A stretch of 64,000 nucleotides of DNA from Lentibacillus sp. Marseille-P4043 (GTDB lineage: Bacteria > Bacillota > Bacilli > Bacillales > Amphibacillaceae), in the NCBI RefSeq assembly GCF_900258515.1, contig NZ_LT984884.1:1988743-2052742 (forward strand), in the 5' to 3' direction. Positions 17,687 through 24,959 of the stretch are shown in pieces. Below the pieces are notes generated by a model. It saw only the letters and a list, made by a program, of their open reading frames with translations. It did no database searches and was not told the DNA's origin. Position 1 is the first letter of the stretch; each line of letters starts with the position of its first letter. The translations under genes were made by a program, and so were the position numbers.

Positions 17687-19459
17687 TTGAAAGAAGTAAT
17701 CAAAAAATTACTAGTTCTTTTTGACAAAAGAGAAAAGAAAAAATTATTAATCCTATTGGGTATGATGATTGTAGCAGCAATGTTAGAGACACTTGGAATA
17801 GGATTGATTGTGCCATTTGTAGGAATTGTAACAAATCCAAATATTGTTAAAGAACAAGCAGTACTATCAGCTATATATGAATTTTTTAAATTTCCATCTT
17901 TACATTCATTTATTATTTTCTCGGTAATTATATTGCTTTTTGTTTTTGTCTTTAAAAACCTTTATTTATTTTTATTTAACTATGCACAGATTAGAGTTGT
18001 ATTAAATCAACAAGTTAAATTGTCGTATAAGTTATTTAAAGAATATTTAACTAAAAATTATTCCTTTCATCTACAACGGAATACGTCAGAACTATTAAGA
18101 AATATTAACGATGAAATTCCTACAGTCTTTCAAGGAATTATCATATCATCTTTTCAATTATTTACAGAAATACTTGTTATCACATGTATATCTATTCTGC
18201 TTTTAGTAACAGCCCCATTTGCTACTATCATTGCTTCTATTTTATTAAGTGGAAGCATTTTTTTATTCTTCAAGATCTTTCGGCAAAAAATTAAACAGTT
18301 AGGTGAGGAAGAACAAAAACTTAAAGGAACGATGATTAAGTGGGTCAATCAAGGACTAGGGGCTACGAAAGAGGTGAAAGTGTCAGGAAAGGAAAACTTT
18401 TTTATTAATGCTTATACAGAACAAAGTAGGGCAAAAGCTATCAATAACAGGTATATGAGCATGCTTGAAATAGTTCCACGGATATTTTTGGAAACATTAC
18501 TGGTTGCTATTGTTCTAATAACGTTACTAATTATTGTTTTTCAAGATATAAATACAACACAACTAGTTTCTACGATGGCTCTATTTGCGATGGCTGCATT
18601 TCGACTTATGCCTTCAATTAATCGTGTGATGGGGTTGGTCACTACTATACGCTATAGCCAACCTGCATTGCATGTTGTCTATGAGGATTTGATTCTGACG
18701 AAGGAGCAGTTTCAAGATGACGATGACAAAGAGGTAATGAATATTGAAAAAGATAAGCGAGTGTTCCGTGATTGTATACAATTGAATGATGTTTCATTTC
18801 ACTATCCGGATCAAGAAGAATACTCAGTTAAGGATGTCTCATTAACAATTCCGATTGGTCAGTCAGTTGCTTTTATTGGAGAGTCCGGTGCTGGGAAAAC
18901 AACACTTGTTGATATAATATTGGGATTGTTCCGTCCAGAGAAAGGAAACGTATTGGTAGATGGTAAAAAATTATCGGAACAAAAAGCATTATGGCAAAAT
19001 AAAATAGGATACATTCCACAATCTATATACCTGTCTGACGATACTATTCGAGGTAATGTTGCTTTCGGTCTAGACGGTGATATGATTGACGATCAAGCGG
19101 TTTGGAGTGCATTAGAACAAGCACAACTAAAGGATTTCGTTAATGGGCTTCCAAAAAAATTAGATACGTTTGTGGGGGAAAATGGAATCAGATTATCAGG
19201 TGGTCAACGTCAACGAATTGGCATCGCAAGGGCTTTATACCATAATCCGGAAATATTATTCATGGATGAAGCAACATCATCGCTTGATAATGAGACAGAA
19301 AAAGAGATAATGAAGGCGTTCGATGGGTTGAAGGGAAATAAAACGTTAATTATTATTGCACATAGACTTAGTACCATTGAAAACTGTGACATCGTGTTTA
19401 AGATCAATAAAGGTAGACTTATATCGGCAACCAACAAATTAGCTGAATCAATTATGTAA
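17687..19459 (+). CDS. ABC exporter (fused membrane and ATPase domains), probable glycan flippase
   Basis: 590 residues: a six-helix ABC transmembrane domain (about 20-330), then one ATPase domain with Walker A GESGAGKTTL, signature LSGGQRQRIGIARAL, Walker B ILFMDEATSSLD and switch IAHRLST. It resembles the PglK/MsbA-like half-transporters often found in glycan clusters. No Wzx (EpsK) flippase gene is present in the operon, so it may flip lipid-linked repeat units; that role is inferred. I prefer TTG 17687 (AAAGGTG seven bases upstream) to GTG 17678. Confidence 0.85.
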   Translation: MKEVIKKLLVLFDKREKKKLLILLGMMIVAAMLETLGIGLIVPFVGIVTNPNIVKEQAVLSAIYEFFKFPSLHSFIIFSVIILLFVFVFKNLYLFLFNYAQIRVVLNQQVKLSYKLFKEYLTKNYSFHLQRNTSELLRNINDEIPTVFQGIIISSFQLFTEILVITCISILLLVTAPFATIIASILLSGSIFLFFKIFRQKIKQLGEEEQKLKGTMIKWVNQGLGATKEVKVSGKENFFINAYTEQSRAKAINNRYMSMLEIVPRIFLETLLVAIVLITLLIIVFQDINTTQLVSTMALFAMAAFRLMPSINRVMGLVTTIRYSQPALHVVYEDLILTKEQFQDDDDKEVMNIEKDKRVFRDCIQLNDVSFHYPDQEEYSVKDVSLTIPIGQSVAFIGESGAGKTTLVDIILGLFRPEKGNVLVDGKKLSEQKALWQNKIGYIPQSIYLSDDTIRGNVAFGLDGDMIDDQAVWSALEQAQLKDFVNGLPKKLDTFVGENGIRLSGGQRQRIGIARALYHNPEILFMDEATSSLDNETEKEIMKAFDGLKGNKTLIIIAHRLSTIENCDIVFKINKGRLISATNKLAESIM

Positions 19460-19506
19460 ACATGGGGGGATGCTTACATTAAGTAAATGAATAGGGGGAG
19501 ACTAAA

Positions 19507-20691
19507 TTGAGAGTAAATAGAATGGTAAAATACTATGATATATACGATTTATTTGTTTCAACAGAAAAGAATTGCTTGATATTGGGATGGTTACTATTAT
19601 TCAGGACTAGGCCATTTAATCTACATGTGCCTGCTCGTAGATCCTATTTAAGAAAAATTCCGGGAAAGTTCATCAAAATCTTCAGAGTTACTAATTTAGT
19701 ATTCAGACTCTTTCTTTTGAAAAATGTTTATAGAAAAACGAATAATAATTTTATCAATGTTCCATTCGATGGGCATGTGGTTTTGGAAACCTCGGAAGGA
19801 TATAAGGTATTTGACCTTAAAAGAAGATTAGTTGCGACCCAATATAACAAAGAACATCAAGGAGAAATATTTGATGGGATTGCTAAAAAATTGAAGGAAA
19901 TTTCAAAATATGATGTTTCATCAACATTAAAATCTATTGATTATCAACGTAGATGTATATATGAAGAGTACTTAAATCTTTACAAAGCAAATAACTTTTA
20001 TCCCTTCTCAACGTATTTTAATGAACGAATTTTACCTATATGGGAACGAAATAAAGAACGGTTTCCAAAAAGAAAAATTGATGTTAAAACATATATATTA
20101 AATCAGGAATCTTTCATCTTGAAGAGTATAAATCAGTATAAAGAAAAAGGGCATAGCCAGGAAATAGTAGACTATATACGGAATTATACGAAAGAGCTTT
20201 CAGCAGGATTGTTGGCGAAAAAAAGTATAAATACTATTAATTTAAGTTTGACGCATGGAGATATGCACTACAAGAATATTTTATTAAGCAAAAAAGACGG
20301 ATTAATGATTGATTGTAATACGATTAAGGAAAGATCGATATTTCATGATTTTTTTTATATGCTTTTTTACAATTTGTTTAAGGATAGTACGATTAGCTAT
20401 CATGAGTTTGCAGACAAGTTGGATGCATGCTTTGCTAAAATAGCTATACGATCTCAAGGTGAAAATAGTGAACTAGGTAACCAATTTACTATACATGAAA
20501 ACGATTTTTATAGAAGGCTATTTTATTTAGAGTATGTTTCACTAGCGTTTGAATTCAATATCAATATATATAACGATAAGGATCAAGTTCAGGAAGGGCT
20601 AAGTTATTATTATGGTCATATTAAATTATTAAAAGATGTGGAAAGTAATATATCATCGAGAAGTTTAGGGAATTCAGAAATTGTTAGTTAA
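19507..20691 (+). CDS. Kinase-fold phosphotransferase (APH/Kdo-kinase-like)
   Basis: 394 residues. The C-terminal half has LTHGDMHYKNILL, the catalytic loop H-G-D-x4-N of aminoglycoside/choline kinase-like enzymes, and LMIDCNTIKERSIFHDFFYMLF, carrying the metal-binding D. The N-terminal part is basic and not recognisable. TTG 19507 follows GGGGGAG. As the last gene before a terminator in the EPS operon, it probably phosphorylates a sugar or small metabolite; the substrate is unknown. Confidence 0.65.
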   Translation: MRVNRMVKYYDIYDLFVSTEKNCLILGWLLLFRTRPFNLHVPARRSYLRKIPGKFIKIFRVTNLVFRLFLLKNVYRKTNNNFINVPFDGHVVLETSEGYKVFDLKRRLVATQYNKEHQGEIFDGIAKKLKEISKYDVSSTLKSIDYQRRCIYEEYLNLYKANNFYPFSTYFNERILPIWERNKERFPKRKIDVKTYILNQESFILKSINQYKEKGHSQEIVDYIRNYTKELSAGLLAKKSINTINLSLTHGDMHYKNILLSKKDGLMIDCNTIKERSIFHDFFYMLFYNLFKDSTISYHEFADKLDACFAKIAIRSQGENSELGNQFTIHENDFYRRLFYLEYVSLAFEFNINIYNDKDQVQEGLSYYYGHIKLLKDVESNISSRSLGNSEIVS

Positions 20692-20693
20692 GT

Positions 20694-20726
20694 AACCTGG
20701 GGATCAATGCTCCAGGTTTATTATTT
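20694..20726 (+). terminator. Intrinsic terminator of the EPS operon
   Basis: AACCTGG pairs with CCAGGTT across an 11-base loop, followed by TATTATTT. It directly follows the 20691 stop, separating the EPS operon from the deacetylase and peptide genes. Confidence 0.7.
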
Positions 20727-20786
20727 CACTTTAAGAAATCATAAAATTTCACAGTATTAAATTATAAGAAAAAGGGAGTGCTTTAT

Positions 20787-21662
20787 TTGTCTATTGTTAA
20801 AAGTTCTATTGCTAAATTAGTCAATCGAAATATTGGATTAGATAATCTAATTAAACTAATTGAGTATGGTAGAGGATTGTACAGATATCCAAACAACATG
20901 ATAGGGAGAAATTTATCTCAAGATCTAGAGGATAATGCTGATATTCTTGTCATTGCTGCACATCCTGATGATGAAGTTTTAGGTGTCGGAACAACATTAC
21001 ATAGGCATAGAAAAAATGGCGATAACGTTGCAGTTACATACGTAACGAATGGAGCCGGGGGGAAAGGCTCGACCTGGAAGTTTAAAACTGAGGTAACAAA
21101 GAATATTGCAGCGATCAGATATAAAGAAGGGGTACAGGCATTATCACTGATTAATATCCCGAGAAAAAACGTATTTTGCCTTGGTTATCCAGATTTAGGG
21201 ATGCATCGTTATATAAAGGATATTGCAACAGATGTTCATATGTTAATTGAAAAATTAAATCCACAAAAAATATATGTTCATTGTATTGAAGGCGGTCATG
21301 GTGATCATGATATGACAAGTTTTATTGTTAAATCTGTCTGCAGTAAATTAGGATTTCACAATGTATTTGAATGGGCGGAATATAATAAAAGGCAGGTAAT
21401 AGGCACAAAGGAAATTAACTTTAAATACTCACGAACAACTAATTCGAAGGAAACAATTATCAACATATCCAATGAGGAGAGATCTTTGAAAAAGAGGATG
21501 CTAGCTTATCATGAATCTCAAGGTGTGGTGGAACATTATATGATGGGAGAGGCTATTCGGCAGGCAAACGTAAGTGATTTAGAAAAGGAGTTGTTCGAAT
21601 ATTCCCGTTATCCTAAGGAAAGATTAAAACCAGTTGTAAATAAAATTGGAAGCGTTCTGTAA
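20787..21662 (+). CDS. PIG-L family deacetylase
   Basis: 291 residues. AAHPDDEVLGVG is the zinc-binding H-P-D-D-E motif, and GGHGDHDMTS provides the third histidine. Family members remove N-acetyl groups from GlcNAc-containing substrates (for example in bacillithiol or GPI precursors). Between an EPS operon and a peptide-modification operon, it could act on the polysaccharide or on a sugar attached to the peptide; the sequence does not decide. TTG 20787 lies nine bases from AAAGGGAG; GTG 20778 overlaps that site. Confidence 0.82.
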   Translation: MSIVKSSIAKLVNRNIGLDNLIKLIEYGRGLYRYPNNMIGRNLSQDLEDNADILVIAAHPDDEVLGVGTTLHRHRKNGDNVAVTYVTNGAGGKGSTWKFKTEVTKNIAAIRYKEGVQALSLINIPRKNVFCLGYPDLGMHRYIKDIATDVHMLIEKLNPQKIYVHCIEGGHGDHDMTSFIVKSVCSKLGFHNVFEWAEYNKRQVIGTKEINFKYSRTTNSKETIINISNEERSLKKRMLAYHESQGVVEHYMMGEAIRQANVSDLEKELFEYSRYPKERLKPVVNKIGSVL

Positions 21663-21698
21663 ATATAATTCCTGTAATATTTGAGTATCTTTCATGTA

Positions 21699-21727
21699 TT
21701 GACAGAAAAGTGAAAAGATGATAATTT
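21699..21727 (+). promoter_or_regulatory. Sigma-A-like promoter of the peptide operon
   Basis: TTGACA at 21699-21704 is followed by GATAATTT, giving a -10 of GATAAT (15-base spacer) or TAATTT (17-base spacer). Transcription would start about 100 bases before the precursor gene, just upstream of or within the first operator. Confidence 0.55.
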
Positions 21728-21736
21728 TACACTTCG

Positions 21737-21752
21737 GTTCTTAATTGGGAAC
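21737..21752. promoter_or_regulatory. SinR-like operator 1 of the peptide operon
   Basis: GTTCTT-AATT-GGGAAC has the same 6-4-6 inverted geometry as the sites near sinI. It begins about ten bases after the -10 region, a position suited to repression. Confidence 0.55.
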
Positions 21753-21788
21753 TATATAGAGTTGATCGTCCAATTTTTTAATAGATAA

Positions 21789-21804
21789 GTTCTTTATAAT
21801 GAAC
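21789..21804. promoter_or_regulatory. SinR-like operator 2 of the peptide operon
   Basis: GTTCTT-TATA-ATGAAC lies 52 bases after operator 1, about five helical turns, so both would face the same side of the DNA. It ends 28 bases before the precursor start codon. Confidence 0.55.
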
Positions 21805-21832
21805 TAAATGATTCTTGAAAGGGGGTGAGATA

Positions 21833-21961
21833 ATGAAAAATGAATGGAAAAAGCCAGTATTGGAAGACTTAAGTGTGAACATGACGATGAAAGGCAATGG
21901 TCATGGTCACGGTTGGGTTGACTCGGGTGAAGACTCAGGCGATGACGTATTAGGTAGTTAA
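21833..21961 (+). CDS. RiPP precursor peptide, paeninodin-like but lacking the ring acceptor
   Basis: 42 codons, ATG after a strong GGGGGTGAG. The leader has the W-K-K-P-V-L form of the Y/W-x2-P-x-L motif bound by lasso recognition proteins and ends in MTM; Thr18 at the usual penultimate position predicts cleavage after Met19. The 23-residue core then begins KGNGHGHGW and ends in DDVLGS, with a C-terminal Ser like the phosphorylated Ser of paeninodin. Lasso rings need Asp/Glu at position 7, 8 or 9. Here those positions are His, Gly and Trp, and the first acidic residue is at 11. The modification genes follow in the same direction. Confidence 0.85.
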   Translation: MKNEWKKPVLEDLSVNMTMKGNGHGHGWVDSGEDSGDDVLGS

Positions 21962-21984
21962 CTTATCATTCTAGTTTACCTACA

Positions 21985-22018
21985 TAACCAACCTATTTTT
22001 ATAAAAATAGGTTGGTTA
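21985..22018 (+). other. Long perfect hairpin between precursor and modification genes
   Basis: A 34-base palindrome (16-base arms, starting TAACCAACC) lies between the precursor stop and the kinase start. No T-run follows on this strand, so it is more like an mRNA-stabilising or partial-attenuation hairpin that raises precursor levels over enzymes. Confidence 0.7.
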
Positions 22019-22046
22019 AAAAATCAATGATGGGAGAACAGAATAG

Positions 22047-23018
22047 ATGACGAATAGTGCAGGGCATTACGTCTATAAAGCATTTGGACTGACAATTAAA
22101 AGTGAAATTTTGCTGCCAGAGGTACCTCAATCAAAGCAATTTGAAGACGTGAAAGATGTTGTGATAGAAAGAGCAGATTTGACATCCATGTGGGCTGAGC
22201 TGTCGGAGGAAAATGAACGGTTTGCGATAAAAGATGATATATGTATGTTTAAGGTTGATAGGGTGGCTATTTACTTTATTCAAGGAGGAAATAAGATCAT
22301 CGTGTCCCCATTGGAAGGTGCTAATGAAGACCAAATACGGCTATTCATTCTAGGGACTAGTATGGGAGCGTTATTAATGCAAAGAAAGGTTCTTCCATTA
22401 CATGGAACTGCGTTGTTCATGGAGGGAAAGGCATTTGCGATAATGGGATCTTCTGGTGCTGGGAAATCGACGCTTGCTTCCGCTTTTTTAAAGAAAGGTT
22501 ATCAACTTATTAGTGATGATCTGATTCCAATCACGTTTAATGAAGATGGTATTCCCTTTGTGACATCGGCATATCCGCAACAAAAACTATGGCAGGCAAG
22601 CTTGAATCAATATGGAATGGATGTAGAACATTATCGTCCCCTTATTGATCGAGCAACTAAATTTGCTATTCCAGTCGTAGATCAGTTTGCAGCAGGCCGT
22701 TTCCCACTTGCTGGTGTATTTGAACTCACTAAAACGATGGATGATGAAATTGAGATGTATCCAATTCAAAAACTAGACCGCTTGCATACGTTGTTTAGGC
22801 ACACATTTCGCAAATCGATCCTTGCTCGTTCCGGCTTACTTGAATGGCACTTTAGAACCGTTACAAAAATGGCTAATAAAATCGATCTCTTTCATTTGCG
22901 AAGACCGGCATCCCGGTTTACTGCCTATGATTTAGCTGATTTAATCGAAACAAAACTGTTTAAGGGAGGAAAAGGTAATGAGAAAAAGCCAAAATCTTAT
23001 GTTGAATCAATTGGTTAA
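22047..23018 (+). CDS. HPr-kinase-like peptide kinase (PadeK type)
   Basis: 323 residues. The C-terminal half is an HPr kinase fold: Walker A GSSGAGKS at 134-141 and ISDDLIPI (Asp157-Asp158), where HPr kinase has its conserved acidic pair. In paeninodin-type clusters this enzyme phosphorylates the hydroxyl of the C-terminal Ser of the precursor, and this precursor ends in Ser. It is far from ptsH and next to RiPP genes, so true HPr kinase function is unlikely. It overlaps the next gene by 41 bases, implying coupling. Confidence 0.85.
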   Translation: MTNSAGHYVYKAFGLTIKSEILLPEVPQSKQFEDVKDVVIERADLTSMWAELSEENERFAIKDDICMFKVDRVAIYFIQGGNKIIVSPLEGANEDQIRLFILGTSMGALLMQRKVLPLHGTALFMEGKAFAIMGSSGAGKSTLASAFLKKGYQLISDDLIPITFNEDGIPFVTSAYPQQKLWQASLNQYGMDVEHYRPLIDRATKFAIPVVDQFAAGRFPLAGVFELTKTMDDEIEMYPIQKLDRLHTLFRHTFRKSILARSGLLEWHFRTVTKMANKIDLFHLRRPASRFTAYDLADLIETKLFKGGKGNEKKPKSYVESIG

Positions 23019-23280
23019 ACAAGGGAGCGATAGCATTGTAAGTGATATGGGTGGAGAGAAGGTTATGTTAAGTATTCCCAACAGTAAGTACTATAATTTA
23101 GGAGAAATAGGTGGTGAGATCTGGGAACGGATTAAGAGTCCAATTTCTATCAAGGAATTAATACATACATTAACAATTGATTATGAGGTCGAACAAAGCA
23201 CGTGTAAGGAGCAGGTTCTAGCCTTCTTGAATCGATTGTTTGAAGAAGATTTAATCCAGGTTGAGGAATCTGCATCATAA
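22978..23280 (+). CDS. PqqD-like RiPP recognition element (B1 protein)
   Basis: 100 residues with the winged-helix PqqD fold pattern: KVMLSIPNSKYYNLGEIGGEIWERI, then a helix and EQVLAFLNRLFEEDLIQV. In split lasso systems B1 binds the leader and delivers it to the B2 protease. ATG 22978 follows GGGAGGA inside the end of the kinase gene. Confidence 0.88.
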   Translation: MRKSQNLMLNQLVKQGSDSIVSDMGGEKVMLSIPNSKYYNLGEIGGEIWERIKSPISIKELIHTLTIDYEVEQSTCKEQVLAFLNRLFEEDLIQVEESAS

Positions 23281-23296
23281 TTTTTAGAAAGGAATA

Positions 23297-23779
23297 ATGA
23301 ACCTTATGAAAAAAATAAGGATTTTATTCTCACTTAATTGGAAAACGAAGAAGTTATTAACGGAAGCTCTTTTTTACTTGGGGTGGGCGCGAATACTTAA
23401 ACTAATGCCGTTTTCACTAGTCTCACCTACATTAGGTGAAAAAATGGAAGAGACGACTTTAGTTACTAACTCAGCGAACGCAAGGATATTGAAACGTGTA
23501 TCCGAGGCCGTACATATTATGAGTCGCCACACTTTTTGGGAAAGTCAATGTTTGGTAAAAGCAATTGCCGGGCAGAAAATGTTACACAGACGCAAAATTG
23601 AATCCACATTATACCTAGGAACTGCGAAAGATGAGAATGGTGATTTTATTGCACATGCCTGGTTACGCAGTGGTTCATTTTATGTTTCAGGCTCTGAAGG
23701 TATGGAGCGTTTTACGGTAATTGCTAAATTCGCAAAGACGGCTAAACTCAACAATGTAGAAGGTGAAAACTATGGATAA
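23297..23779 (+). CDS. Lasso-type leader peptidase (B2, transglutaminase-like Cys protease)
   Basis: 160 residues. The catalytic Cys85 lies in FWESQCLVKAIAGQKMLHRR and His120 in FIAHAWL, matching the conserved order of B2 proteases; the fold resembles transglutaminases. It should cut the leader after the Thr-Met region with B1's help. Start ambiguity: ATG 23297 is close to AAAGGA (three-base gap), while ATG 23306 has twelve bases. The intact active site argues that the pathway works. Confidence 0.87.
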   Translation: MNLMKKIRILFSLNWKTKKLLTEALFYLGWARILKLMPFSLVSPTLGEKMEETTLVTNSANARILKRVSEAVHIMSRHTFWESQCLVKAIAGQKMLHRRKIESTLYLGTAKDENGDFIAHAWLRSGSFYVSGSEGMERFTVIAKFAKTAKLNNVEGENYG

Positions 23780-24947
23780 CACGCTATATCTGACCAACAT
23801 CCCTAGAGAGTTAAAATTAATTGTTGAATTGTTGAAAGAGGGAAATGAAACGTATGTACAAGAACATCAGGAAAAATTATGCAAGGACATCGATTGGGAT
23901 CTTTTTATAAAACAAGTAAAGCATCATCGTGTTTATCCATTACTCGATTCAAAAGTTAGATTACTAGATGAGCGATTTGTACCGGTTCATGTCCGGAAAT
24001 TTTTAAGCAATCAATACAAAAGAAATACATTTCAAATGCTTAACCTAGCTGCGGAAATGGAGTGTGTAAGTAAATTATTTGAAGAGCAAATTAGGCTTCT
24101 TTTTTTGAAAGGGCCTATACTTGCTCAAAACTTATATGGTGATATTTCTCAACGCACATCCAGTGATTTAGATATTCTTATTCCGATTAATCAGTTACAA
24201 CTTGCCGATAAATTACTAAAAGGGATCGGCTATGAGAAAGATGATTATATTCAAACCGTGCTATATGACTGGAAATGGCGCCATCATCACGTCACCTATT
24301 TTAACCCGCAGAAAAATATCAAATTGGAAATTCATTGGCGGCTACATCCCGGGCCTTGTAAAGAACCGAAATTTGATGAGCTTTGGAAACGAAGGAATAG
24401 CTGTGCACTTACAACAACTCCTGTTTATCTGCTTGGTACAGAAGATCTGTTTCTATTTCTAGTTTCACACGGGGCTCGTCATGGATGGTCACGACTACGC
24501 TGGTTACTGGATATTAATCAGCTAATAAAGCGAGATATAGATTGGAAAAAAGCGTATACGTTATTAAAGAAGAATCATCAACTTCATGTTGGGGGACAGG
24601 GATATATTTTAGCATCGGAGCTCTTTAATTCTGTGGCTTTAAATAAAATAGAACCATTGTTAACGAAACGTGCAAAACGATTGGCGCAAGAGGCAGTATT
24701 TTATCTGGAGAATATGGTGAATCTACATACGAATCCTGTCCCCGAAAAAATATCACGTTATCATAAACGGCATTTGTTTTCCTTAATGCCTATTCAGCAA
24801 AAGTTTCTTTTCATTTTAAGCTTTTTATATCCGTATCCAGAAGATGCTGAAACATTGCCATTACCGAAAAAACTTCACTTTCTATATTTTCCGTTACGGC
24901 CGATTTTATGGGCGATAAGGAAACGGAAGAAACATGCATTACCCTAG
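23772..24947 (+). CDS. Nucleotidyltransferase-like protein of lasso-type clusters
   Basis: 391 residues. RTSSDLDILIPINQLQLADKLL carries the D-x-D of the NTP_transf_5-type nucleotidyltransferase fold, and HHHVTYFNPQKNIKLEIHWRL follows, as in family members found in RiPP clusters. Homologues next to lasso kinases have been implicated in adding sugar to the phosphorylated C-terminal residue (pseudomycoidin type, from memory). ATG 23772 after AAGGTG overlaps the B2 stop by eight bases. Confidence 0.8.
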   Translation: MDNTLYLTNIPRELKLIVELLKEGNETYVQEHQEKLCKDIDWDLFIKQVKHHRVYPLLDSKVRLLDERFVPVHVRKFLSNQYKRNTFQMLNLAAEMECVSKLFEEQIRLLFLKGPILAQNLYGDISQRTSSDLDILIPINQLQLADKLLKGIGYEKDDYIQTVLYDWKWRHHHVTYFNPQKNIKLEIHWRLHPGPCKEPKFDELWKRRNSCALTTTPVYLLGTEDLFLFLVSHGARHGWSRLRWLLDINQLIKRDIDWKKAYTLLKKNHQLHVGGQGYILASELFNSVALNKIEPLLTKRAKRLAQEAVFYLENMVNLHTNPVPEKISRYHKRHLFSLMPIQQKFLFILSFLYPYPEDAETLPLPKKLHFLYFPLRPILWAIRKRKKHALP

Positions 24948-24959
24948 GGGGATACAGAT

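Noticed and set aside
22047..23018. Genuine HPr kinase/phosphorylase (hprK)
   Set aside because: The context is entirely RiPP genes, it lacks the usual lgt neighbour, and the N-terminal half is unlike HprK.
23772..24947. The nucleotidyltransferase as a disguised lasso cyclase
   Set aside because: It is about 200 residues shorter than C proteins and has a D-x-D nucleotidyltransferase motif instead of an asparagine-synthetase ATP pyrophosphatase loop.
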